Of a stretch of 64,000 bases of DNA, positions 43,831 through 51,746 are shown in pieces. The first letter of the stretch is position 1. Each line of letters opens with the position of its first letter. Location of the stretch: NCBI GenBank assembly GCA_029959555.1, contig JASCPI010000007.1:1-64000 (forward strand). Direction: 5' to 3'. The position numbers and the translations under genes were made by a program. Source of the DNA: Lysobacteraceae bacterium PS02065 (lineage in GTDB: Bacteria > Pseudomonadota > Gammaproteobacteria > Xanthomonadales > Rhodanobacteraceae). The notes under the pieces were generated by a model that was not told the origin of the DNA, did not search any database, and saw only the letters and a program-made list of their open reading frames with translations.

Positions 43831-45776
43831 GAACAGCCCAGGGCGCCCCAGAACGCCGTGAGGTCGTTCGTCGGCGCGGCGTGGTGTGCGGCGTGTCCGT
43901 GGCGATGCGTGCTGCAGGCGGCGCCGTGGCGATGCGCCGACGCGAGCGCCGCCAGGCCGTTCGCGACGCCGCCGACGTGATAGCCGCCGAAGCGCGTCAC
44001 CGGTGACCAGTCCGGCATCGCCGGCGGCAGCGCGGGCGCGAAGGTTGAGTAGTCGCCGTCACCGTGCACGACCTTGCCGCCGACCACGGTCAACACGCTC
44101 GTGATGTCGGCAATCGCCGCGTCGGCGACCGTGAAGTAGTCGGCCGAGAGCAGGCTGACATCGGCGAGCTGGCCGACCTCGAGCACGCCCTTGCGACCCT
44201 CGTCGCCCGAGAACCACGCGCTGCCCTGTGTCCACAGGCGCAAAGCCTCTTCGCGTTCGAGCAGGTTCTCTTCCCCGTACAGCGCGAGCCCGCCGACGGT
44301 GCGACCGGTCACGAGCCACGACAGCGCGACCCACGGGTTGTAGCTCGCCACGCGCGTCGCGTCGGTGCCCGCGCCGACCGGCACGCCGGCCTGCAGCATG
44401 CGCCGCACCGGTGGCGTGTGGCACGCGGCATCCGCACCATACCGACCGACGAAGGCCTCTCCCTGGTAGGCCATGCGGTGCTGCACCGCGATGCCGCCCC
44501 CGAGCGCGCGGATGCGCTCGATGTTGCGCGGCGCGATCGTCTCGGCGTGATCGATGAACCAGTGCAGGCCATCGAACGGGACCTCGCGGTTCACCTGCTC
44601 GTAGACGTCGAGGATGCGCGAGATGCTCTCGTCGTAGGTCGCGTGGATGCGGAACGGCCAACGCTTCTCGACCAGCAGCTTCACGACATCGTGCAACTGG
44701 GGCTCGAGTTCGGGCGGCAGTTCGGGCCTCGGCTCGTTGAACAGCTCGAAATCGGCCGCCGAGAACACCAGCATCTCGCCGGCGCCGTTGTGGCGCAGCA
44801 GGTCGTCGCCCTGGCGCGGCTGCAGGATCTCGCTCCAGCCCCGAAAGTCGTCCGCCTCCCTGCCCTTGTTCTGGGTGAACAGGTTGTAGGCGATGCGCAC
44901 CGTCAGCTGATCGTCGCGATGCAGCTGCTCGATGACCTCGTAGTCCTCGGGATAGTTCTGGAAGCCGCCGCCGGCATCGATCACCGAGGTGATGCCGAGC
45001 CGGTTCAATTCACGCATGAAATGACGCGTGGAGTTGGCTTGGTACTCGACCGGCAGCTTCGGACCCTTGGCCAGCGTCGCGTAGAGGATCAGCGCATTGG
45101 GCTTGGCGAGCAGCAAGCCGGTCGGATGGCCGGCCTTGTCGCGTTCGATGCGGCCACCCGGCGGATCGGGAGTGTCCTTGTCGTAGCCGCAGGCGCGCAG
45201 CGCGGCGCGGTTGAGCAGTGCGCGATCGTAGAGGTGCAGCAGGAATACGGGTGTGTCCGGCGCGATCGCGTTGAGCTCCTCGAGCGTCGGCAGACGCTTC
45301 TCGGCGAACTGGTGCTCGGTGAAACCGCCGACCACGCGCACCCACTGCGGCGCCGGGGTCACGTCGACCTGCGCCTTGAGCATCGCCATCGCGTCGGCGA
45401 GCGAACGCAGACCGTCCCAGCGCAGTTCGAGGTTGTAGTTGAGGCCGCCGCGGATCAGGTGCGTGTGGCTGTCGTTGAGCCCCGGGATCAGGCGCCGTCC
45501 GCGCGCGTCGATCACGCGTGCCGTGCCGGCCACGCGCATGACCTCGTCGTCGCTGCCGACGGCGACGATGAGACCATCGGCGATCGCGATCGCCGACGCC
45601 TCGGGCCGCGCGGGATCGAGCGTCGTGATGCGTGCGTTGCAGATGACCAGGTCGATCACGGCGGAGGACTCCTGTAGGGTGCGATGCAGGCCGCGGAACG
45701 CGAGCCCGCCGACGAGGGCGGCACCGGCACCGATGAGCAGGTTGCGCCGCGCCGGGTGCTTCGGCCCCGTGCTCAC
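43815..45776 (-). CDS. YtcJ-type metal-dependent amidohydrolase with a His/Cys-rich C-terminal tail
   Basis: This 653-residue protein begins with a twin-arginine-like RRNLLIGAGAALVGG segment, so it may be exported. It then has the amidohydrolase barrel with metal ligands in SHTHLIRGG, a later HATYDESI, HWFIDHAETIAP, and GTDATRVASYNPW. YtcJ proteins hydrolyse amides or related bonds; the substrate is unknown. The last 45 residues carry clusters of His and Cys (HRHGAACSTHRHGHAAHHAA and GCSC), unusual for the family and suited to metal binding. Its ATG overlaps the DoxX stop (ATGA), and its end overlaps the porin gene. Confidence 0.88.
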   Translation of the reverse strand: MSTGPKHPARRNLLIGAGAALVGGLAFRGLHRTLQESSAVIDLVICNARITTLDPARPEASAIAIADGLIVAVGSDDEVMRVAGTARVIDARGRRLIPGLNDSHTHLIRGGLNYNLELRWDGLRSLADAMAMLKAQVDVTPAPQWVRVVGGFTEHQFAEKRLPTLEELNAIAPDTPVFLLHLYDRALLNRAALRACGYDKDTPDPPGGRIERDKAGHPTGLLLAKPNALILYATLAKGPKLPVEYQANSTRHFMRELNRLGITSVIDAGGGFQNYPEDYEVIEQLHRDDQLTVRIAYNLFTQNKGREADDFRGWSEILQPRQGDDLLRHNGAGEMLVFSAADFELFNEPRPELPPELEPQLHDVVKLLVEKRWPFRIHATYDESISRILDVYEQVNREVPFDGLHWFIDHAETIAPRNIERIRALGGGIAVQHRMAYQGEAFVGRYGADAACHTPPVRRMLQAGVPVGAGTDATRVASYNPWVALSWLVTGRTVGGLALYGEENLLEREEALRLWTQGSAWFSGDEGRKGVLEVGQLADVSLLSADYFTVADAAIADITSVLTVVGGKVVHGDGDYSTFAPALPPAMPDWSPVTRFGGYHVGGVANGLAALASAHRHGAACSTHRHGHAAHHAAPTNDLTAFWGALGCSCFAF

Positions 45777-46213
45777 GACGCCGCCCCGGCGTCACGTGGA
45801 CGCGCGCCGACGAGCGACCAGCGGCCACCGCCGAGCAGCACGAGGGCGAGCAGCACGAGCAGCCACATCAGCGGGTACTCGAGGCCCGTGCGCATCCAGA
45901 ACCAGCCGTGCGGCGCGGCGATCCACACGGTCGTCGCGATGAAGCAGGCCGCGACGGCAGCGGACGCACGCGTCCATGCGCCGAGCAGCACGGCCAGGCC
46001 CGACAGCGTCTGCACGAGGGCGAGCAGCAGCGGGATCGGCGCCGCCGCCGGCAGTCCGAACTGCACCAGTTCGTCGGCGAAGCCCGCGAGGCCCGGCCCG
46101 CCGAATGCACCGACGAGCTTGCCGAGGCCGTGCGGCAGCAGGAAGCCGCCGCCCGCGACGCGCAGCAGCAGCAAGGCCGCGTCGATGCGCGACGTGGAGG
46201 CGGCGGCCGCCAC
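45773..46213 (-). CDS. DoxX-family membrane protein
   Basis: This 146-residue protein has four transmembrane helices and the DoxX signature LLLRVAGGGFLLPHGLGKL near the N-terminus, later VLLGAWTRASA and a C-terminal aromatic helix. It starts with GTG one base after the stop of the hydrolase gene (TGA-G-GTG) and its stop overlaps the amidohydrolase start. DoxX proteins occur in oxidative-stress and thiosulfate-related complexes. The longer upstream frame lies inside the neighbouring gene and is not used. Confidence 0.87.
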   Translation of the reverse strand: MAAAASTSRIDAALLLLRVAGGGFLLPHGLGKLVGAFGGPGLAGFADELVQFGLPAAAPIPLLLALVQTLSGLAVLLGAWTRASAAVAACFIATTVWIAAPHGWFWMRTGLEYPLMWLLVLLALVLLGGGRWSLVGARPRDAGAAS

Positions 46214-46214
46214 C

Positions 46215-46871
46215 TCAGTGACCGCCTTCGGACGCGCCGAACATGGTCTTGGCGTACTGGATGCCGAGGCCGTAGCCGCCGGCATGCACGCGCGCGATGC
46301 CCGTGGTGAGATCGTAAGTTTCGCTGCGCGCCCAGTCGCGCTGCAGCTCGAGCAGGTACTGCACGCTCGTGACCGGCACCGCACCGGCCTGCACCATGCG
46401 CGCCATCGCGCGTTCGTGGGCCTCGTCGCTGACGTCGCCGCAGGCATCGGCGATCACGTAGACCTCGAAACCCTGCTCGATCGCCGAAACCGCAGGCCCG
46501 ACGATACACACGCTGGTCCACAGTCCGGCGAGCACGATGCGCGGACGCCCGATGCGATTGATCGCCTCGATCACGGCGGCATCCTCCCAGGCATTCATGC
46601 TCGTGCGATCCAGTGCGGTTGCATCCGGGAGCGCGGCCGTGATCTCGGGAAACAGCGGACCCGCGAACGACTGCTCGGCCACCGTGGTGAGCACGGTCGG
46701 CACCTTGAAGCCGGCCGCGCACTTGCTCACGAGTGCGACGTTGTTGCGCAGCGTGGCGATGTCGATCGAGTGCGTCGCGAACGACATCTGCGACTGGTGG
46801 TCGATCAGCACGAGCACGTGATTGGTCGGCGAGAGCAGGGACTTGCCGGGGGCGGCGACGGCGGTGGGCAT
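46215..46871 (-). CDS. Isochorismatase-family (YcaC-like) cysteine hydrolase
   Basis: This 218-residue protein has the catalytic Asp in LVLIDHQSQMSF and the Cys nucleophile in AGLWTSVCIVGPAVSAIEQG (20 residues). Full-length similarity is to YcaC-type hydrolases, including the VSDEAHERAM-type segment, rather than to true isochorismatases. YcaC enzymes act on small amide-like compounds that are not firmly known. It is the first gene of the seven-gene operon (YcaC-like, DoxX, YtcJ-type, porin, MFS, DUF1427, XapX), with the AraC gene 43 bp upstream on the same strand. Confidence 0.9.
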   Translation of the reverse strand: MPTAVAAPGKSLLSPTNHVLVLIDHQSQMSFATHSIDIATLRNNVALVSKCAAGFKVPTVLTTVAEQSFAGPLFPEITAALPDATALDRTSMNAWEDAAVIEAINRIGRPRIVLAGLWTSVCIVGPAVSAIEQGFEVYVIADACGDVSDEAHERAMARMVQAGAVPVTSVQYLLELQRDWARSETYDLTTGIARVHAGGYGLGIQYAKTMFGASEGGH

Positions 46872-46914
46872 CGGAGGAACTCCTGGTGAAGAAGGGGAGA
46901 AGGAAGGGAAGGCG

Positions 46915-47322
46915 TCAGCTGCGCGCTTCGGAGCACGCGGCGGCGAAGCTGCGTGGCGTGCAGCCCGTGGCCTGACGGAAGCTGCGCACGAAATGACTCT
47001 GGTCGAAGAAGCAGAGGTCGCTCGCGATCTCGCTGACCTTGCGACCGCCACGTCGCAGCAGCACCTGGGCCTGCTCGATGCGGCGCCGGCGCAGGTAGGC
47101 CATCGGGCTCGCACCGGTGCTCGCGCGGAACAGGCGTGCGAGATGGAAGCGGCTCATGCAGGCGGCCGCCGCGAGTTCGGCCACGCTGACCGGCTCGCCG
47201 AGGTGGTGCTCGATGTACTCGATCGCGCGCATCACGCCGCGCGGCGAACGGGGTGTCCGGGCCGATGCGTGGAGCAGCGTGTCGCCCACGACCGGCGAGG
47301 CGATGGGCAGGCGGGAGGACAT
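46915..47322 (-). CDS. AraC-family regulator consisting mainly of the DNA-binding domain
   Basis: This 135-residue protein has two helix-turn-helix units (SVAELAAAACMSRFHLARLFRAS and KVSEIASDLCFFDQSHFVRSFRQATG, each given in part), the core of AraC/XylS regulators. There is only about 25 residues before the domain, so no sensor domain. It lies 43 bp upstream of the seven-gene operon and is likely its regulator, perhaps co-transcribed. Two cysteines within the DNA-binding part (ACMSR, DLCFF) could respond to oxidants, but that is inference. Confidence 0.85.
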   Translation of the reverse strand: MSSRLPIASPVVGDTLLHASARTPRSPRGVMRAIEYIEHHLGEPVSVAELAAAACMSRFHLARLFRASTGASPMAYLRRRRIEQAQVLLRRGGRKVSEIASDLCFFDQSHFVRSFRQATGCTPRSFAAACSEARS

Positions 47323-47403
47323 GCCGGTAACCCGTTGGAATTCGGGTGCCCATGGTCGTCGCTCGCACCGCACGGCCCTACCCGCGATGGAGGCCCCCAC
47401 GGA

Positions 47404-47784
47404 CTACTCTTTCGGGTCATCGGCCGCCTGCCGTCGCGACACGTCCGCATGCACGACGCGTCGACCGAACAGCCGCGCGTCGACCGAGAACGCTCCCGGA
47501 CCGAGCAGCATGAGCCCGGCGGCGTGGGCGAGGATGCACAGCGCCAGTGGCTCGGGCACGCGCGGCAGCGTGACGAGCACGGCGATCAGCAATGCGAGTG
47601 GCGCCATGAGGCCGAGGCCGAGCAGCAGCGCCGCGAGCCATGCGAGCGCCATCGGCCAGGGCCCGCCGGCGTCCAGCCATCGACCCAGCGGATCGAGCAG
47701 CAGCATGAGCGCCAGCTCGAGGCGCAGCAGCAGCAGGCCGATCCCGGGGCCGCGGTCCGGAAACATCGCGTACAGTCGCTGCAT
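47404..47784 (-). CDS. DoxX-like four-helix membrane protein
   Basis: This 126-residue protein has four hydrophobic helices (LLLLRLELALMLLLDPL; MALAWLAALLLGLGLMAPLALLIAVLV in part; LALCILAHAAGLMLLGPGAFSVDARLFGRR). The last phrase, GPGAFSVDARLFG, is typical of small DoxX-related proteins of proteobacteria. It stands divergent to the second sensor kinase, 97 bp away. Function unknown; membrane location is clear. Confidence 0.78.
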   Translation of the reverse strand: MQRLYAMFPDRGPGIGLLLLRLELALMLLLDPLGRWLDAGGPWPMALAWLAALLLGLGLMAPLALLIAVLVTLPRVPEPLALCILAHAAGLMLLGPGAFSVDARLFGRRVVHADVSRRQAADDPKE

Positions 47785-47881
47785 GGGCTTTCCCGACTCC
47801 TCTGCGCGTCGAGTAGCCCATATCGCGCGCCGGGCCGCCTACCCCGAAAGAGGTGTTAGCGCCTCCCCCGCTTTTGCCAGA

Positions 47882-50800
47882 ATGCACGCCATGCCCTCCA
47901 TCCTTCGTCCCGCCGCGCCACGACGCGTGCGCCTGCGTGCGTGGGCGCTCGTCGCGTGGATGGCGTGCCTCGGGGGCAACGCCGAATCCTCGCCGGCCTC
48001 CGGTCCCGCGAACGTGCTGCAGGGATTCGACCACCTCGCATGGCCGATCGAGCGCGGTGCGCCGGGCGACATATGGGACATCGCGCAGGCAGCGGACGGC
48101 GCGCTCTGGCTCGCGACGGGTTCGGGGCTCTACCGGTTCGACGGTCGACGCTTCGAGCGCCAGATCGCACCGGAAGGACAATCGTTCACCTCGCGCAACA
48201 TGACCACGCTCGAGATCACCCCGGACGGTGCATTCTGGATCGGCACCTACAACGCCGGCGTGATGCGCCTGGCGGACGGCAGGATCCAGGCCTTCGGCGA
48301 AGCACAGGGCATCCCGAGCGGATTGATCCCCCGCATTACCGCCGATGCCGACGGACGCGTGTGGGTCGCCGTAGACGGCGGCTTGCGCTGGTTCGACGGC
48401 ACACGGTTCCAGCCACCTCCGGCGTCGATGCACTACCCCGGCGACAACGCACACTGGCTGCTGCGCGATTCGCGCGGCACGCTGTGGGTGAGCACGGGAA
48501 CGACGATCGTTCACCTGCCCGCGTACGGCACGCGGTTCGAACCGACGGGCCAGGCCGTCACCGCGTTCGCGACGCTGGCCGAACGCGCCGACGGCGAGAT
48601 CTGGCTGGCCGACCGCATGCACGGCATCTCGCCGCTCGCCGATGCCCACGGCGTGATCGATCACGCCACGCGTGACGTGCGCAGGCTGCCAGGCCTCAAG
48701 GCGAGCCGTCTGCGCGCGTCGTCGGATGGCAGCCTGTGGGCGAGCCGGTCGGGCGGCGGCGGCGTGTTGCGTGTCCACGCCGCGCCGGGTTCCGACACGC
48801 CCCGTGTCGAACGCTTCGACGTGTCCCAGGGCCTCACGTCGACCTATGCCGCGCCCGTGCTCGAGGATCGTGAAGGCAACCTGTGGGTCGGCACGAACCA
48901 GGGACTCGATCGCCTGCGCTCCGACCTCATCCGTGCGCTGCCGATGATCGGTACGCCGGTCATGGCGCGGCACACGCTGTTCCAGGCGGTCGATGGCGAC
49001 GTGTACGCCTACGGCGAGGACAACCGGCCGTGGCGACTCGACCGCACGTTGCTGGCCGGCATCGAAGCCGGGCGGTCGCGTGCCGAGCCGCCACGTGGCG
49101 ATGTCGTGTGGAGTACCGTCGAAGGCAAGGTGCAGTGGCAGCGCGACGGCGAGGTGCACGAGACCCCGCTGCCGGACGTGCCCGAACGGACCTATGTGCA
49201 CGCGATGGCGTTCGCGGGCTCCGCCTCGGCATGGATGTGCCTGGGCCGGCGCTACACCCTGCACCACGATGGCAGCGGCTGGCGCGAGGACCCCCGTCTT
49301 CCGGCGCTGGGATGCTCGGTGCTGTCGCTGCACGACGACGTCCTCGCACTCGGCTATCCCGATGGCGACCTGCGGATCGTGCGGTCGGACGGCGTGCGTC
49401 ACTACACGGCCGCAGACGGCCTGCGGGTCGGGCCGCTTACCGGGCTGCTTCTGCACGCGGGACGATGGCTGGTCGCCGGCGAGAACGGACTCGCGATGCT
49501 CGGCGACGACGGTCGCTTCCACGCCGTGTCGAGTGCGCTCGAGGGCATGCTGGAAGGCATCAACGGGCTGGCCGTCGACGGCGATGCGCACCTGTGGCTG
49601 TTCGGCAACCGCGGGCTCGTGCGCGTCGCGTTCGACGACGTGCGCCGCAGCATCGACACGGGAGACGCGCTTTCGGGCGCCCGCGTGTTCGACGCGGTCG
49701 ACGGCCTGCCCGGCCTCGCGCTGCAGGCGAGTACCGCGCCCACGCTCGCACTCGGTGGCGACGGCGTGCTCTGGATGTCGACCAACCACGGGCTCGCATG
49801 GCTCGACACGCACGCGTTGCGCCGCAATCCCGTCGCACCGTCGGTGACGATCGGCGGGGTCGCCCACGGCCAGCTGCAGCAACCGCTGCGCGACGGACTC
49901 GTCCTGCCCGAGGGCACGACGCAGTTGCAGATCGACTACGCCGCCACGAGCCTTTCGCGGCCGGATCGCGTGAACTACCGCACGCGCCTCGTCGGCGTCG
50001 ACACCGACTGGCACGACGCCGGCGACCTCACGCGTGCGTCCTACGCCAACCTGGGGCCGGGGCGTTACCGCTTCGAGGTCCAGGCCTCCAACGAGGACGG
50101 CCTGTGGAGCGTGCATCCCGCCGCGCGGGAGTTCCGGATCGCCCCCACGTTCGTGCAGACCGCTGCATTCAAGGTGCTCTGCGCCGTGCTGGCCGTGATC
50201 GTGCTCGCGTTCGCGGTACGCCTGCGAAGTCGCCAGGTGGCCGCACGCGTGCGCACGCGCCTCGAGGAGCGCCACGAGGAGCGCGAGCGCATCGCCCGCG
50301 AGCTGCACGATACGCTGCTGCAGGGTACCCAGGGCCTCATCCTCCGCCTGCACGCGGCCTCGCAGCGCCTGCCGCAGGATGATCCCTTGCGCGCCGAGCT
50401 CGGGCGCGCGATGGACCTCGCCGAACAGGCCGTCGCCGAGGGGCGCGAGCGCGTGCAGGGCCTTCGCCAGACCGCCCTCGGCACGCGCGAACTCGGCGCG
50501 GCCCTGCTGCTCGTGCGCGACGAGATCCACGGTGCCGCTCCCGCGATCGCCCTCGTGCTCGAGGGCGAACCGCGCACGCTGATGCCGTGCGCGGCCGAGG
50601 AGCTCTACCTCATCGGCCGCGAAGCCCTGCTCAACGCGATCCGCCACGCCCGCGCCGAGGCCATCGAGATCGAGGTCGGCTACGGTCGTCACGCCTTGCG
50701 CCTGCGCGTGCGCGACGACGGCATCGGCCTTCCCGGGGGCGACATCGCGCGGCCTGGACATTTCGGGATCAGCGGCATGCGCGAGCGGGCGGAGCGGCTG

Positions 50801-50935
50801 GGCGCCGATTTCCGGCTCTGGTCGCGCCCGTCGGCCGGCACCGAGGTGCAGGTGGACGTGACCGCGGATCGCGCCTACCTGCACGTGCGGCGCGGCTGGC
50901 TGCGCCGTGCAACCCGCACCACGGATACGCCATGA
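47882..50935 (+). CDS. Beta-propeller sensor histidine kinase (Reg_prop / Y_Y_Y / HisKA_3), second copy
   Basis: This protein of about 1017 residues has a signal sequence (WALVAWMACLGGNA), periplasmic propeller repeats (AADGALWLATGSGLYRFDG; PDGAFWIGTYNAGVMRL; EGNLWVGTNQGLDRL), a Y_Y_Y domain (LQIDYAATSLSRPDRVNYRT), a transmembrane helix (near 765-785) and a kinase core with RELHDTLLQGTQG (His809) and HATPase (GREALLNAIRHA; DDGIGLPGG). The start may be ATG 47882 or 47891. Its TGA overlaps the ATG of the regulator that follows (ATGA). It is the same type as the kinase at 31943 but with kinase first and regulator second. Confidence 0.9.
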   Translation: MHAMPSILRPAAPRRVRLRAWALVAWMACLGGNAESSPASGPANVLQGFDHLAWPIERGAPGDIWDIAQAADGALWLATGSGLYRFDGRRFERQIAPEGQSFTSRNMTTLEITPDGAFWIGTYNAGVMRLADGRIQAFGEAQGIPSGLIPRITADADGRVWVAVDGGLRWFDGTRFQPPPASMHYPGDNAHWLLRDSRGTLWVSTGTTIVHLPAYGTRFEPTGQAVTAFATLAERADGEIWLADRMHGISPLADAHGVIDHATRDVRRLPGLKASRLRASSDGSLWASRSGGGGVLRVHAAPGSDTPRVERFDVSQGLTSTYAAPVLEDREGNLWVGTNQGLDRLRSDLIRALPMIGTPVMARHTLFQAVDGDVYAYGEDNRPWRLDRTLLAGIEAGRSRAEPPRGDVVWSTVEGKVQWQRDGEVHETPLPDVPERTYVHAMAFAGSASAWMCLGRRYTLHHDGSGWREDPRLPALGCSVLSLHDDVLALGYPDGDLRIVRSDGVRHYTAADGLRVGPLTGLLLHAGRWLVAGENGLAMLGDDGRFHAVSSALEGMLEGINGLAVDGDAHLWLFGNRGLVRVAFDDVRRSIDTGDALSGARVFDAVDGLPGLALQASTAPTLALGGDGVLWMSTNHGLAWLDTHALRRNPVAPSVTIGGVAHGQLQQPLRDGLVLPEGTTQLQIDYAATSLSRPDRVNYRTRLVGVDTDWHDAGDLTRASYANLGPGRYRFEVQASNEDGLWSVHPAAREFRIAPTFVQTAAFKVLCAVLAVIVLAFAVRLRSRQVAARVRTRLEERHEERERIARELHDTLLQGTQGLILRLHAASQRLPQDDPLRAELGRAMDLAEQAVAEGRERVQGLRQTALGTRELGAALLLVRDEIHGAAPAIALVLEGEPRTLMPCAAEELYLIGREALLNAIRHARAEAIEIEVGYGRHALRLRVRDDGIGLPGGDIARPGHFGISGMRERAERLGADFRLWSRPSAGTEVQVDVTADRAYLHVRRGWLRRATRTTDTP

Positions 50936-51612
50936 CGAACGCACCTCACGCATCGATCGCCGTGCTCGTCGTCGACGACCATCCGCTGCTGCGCGACGGC
51001 CTTGCCGCGATGCTCGCGTCGCAGCCCGACATGCGCCTCGTCGGCGAAGCCACCGACGGGGAGCAGGCGGTCAAGCTTTTCGCCTCGCTGCGCCCCGATG
51101 TCGTGCTCATGGACCTGCAGCTGCCGCGCATGGACGGCGTCGAGGCGATCACGCGCATCCGCGCGCAGGATCCACGCGCACGCATCATCGTGCTGACCAC
51201 GTACACGGGCGACGTGCGCGCCGTGCGCGCCCTTCACGCCGGCGCGGCCGCGTACCTGCTCAAGGACATGCTGCGCCGCGAGCTCATCGACACGATCCGC
51301 GCCGTGTACGCGGGACGCCGCCTGCCCGTACCCGGCGTCATCGCCGAGAGCATCGCTGCACACGTCGTCGACGACGCCTTGTCGCCGCGTGAGATCGACG
51401 TGCTCCGCCACGCCGGGGCAGGGCTTTCGAACAAGCTCATCGGCGGCCGCATGGGCATCTCCGAGCAGACCGTCAAGGCGCACATGAAGAGCATCATGGC
51501 CAAGCTCGGTGCACGCGACCGAACGCATGCGGTCACGACGGCCCTCAGCCGCGGCATCCTCGCACTGGAGACGCTCCCGCTCGCGGATCCCGGCACGAGA
51601 GCGCGCGACTAG
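50932..51612 (+). CDS. LuxR/NarL-type response regulator, partner of the second propeller kinase
   Basis: This 226-residue protein has a receiver domain (VVDDHPLLRDGL; phospho-acceptor Asp in VLMDLQLPRMDG; VLTTYTGD; Lys in YLLKD) and a LuxR helix-turn-helix (LSPREIDVLRHAGAGLSNKLI, with the end GISEQTVKAHMKSIMAKLGA). Start overlaps the kinase stop, so the pair is co-translated. The receiver is closely similar to that of the regulator at 31323 (shared HPL, LRPDV, DLQLP, ARI-VLTT), so cross-talk or a common origin is likely. Confidence 0.93.
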   Translation: MTNAPHASIAVLVVDDHPLLRDGLAAMLASQPDMRLVGEATDGEQAVKLFASLRPDVVLMDLQLPRMDGVEAITRIRAQDPRARIIVLTTYTGDVRAVRALHAGAAAYLLKDMLRRELIDTIRAVYAGRRLPVPGVIAESIAAHVVDDALSPREIDVLRHAGAGLSNKLIGGRMGISEQTVKAHMKSIMAKLGARDRTHAVTTALSRGILALETLPLADPGTRARD

Positions 51613-51746
51613 CCGGATCGGCACCGCGGCTCGAGCCGCACGTCACGCACGCTGGCGACGACGACGGCATCCACGGTGCCCGTCCGCCGTCCCAGGGTGC
51701 GGCGCCGCGCTCCACGCGTGCTTCGCGCACCATCGACCGGTGTCCT

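Noticed and set aside
47407..47852. Inverted copies of CCCGAAAGAG flanking the DoxX-like gene (47407-47416 and 47843-47852)
   Set aside because: The first copy is simply the coding end of that gene (Asp-Pro-Lys-Glu); a 10-bp match is likely chance.
47417..50953. Minus-strand open frame of 1178 codons opposite the second propeller kinase
   Set aside because: Same reason; it also runs through the real DoxX-like gene in another frame.
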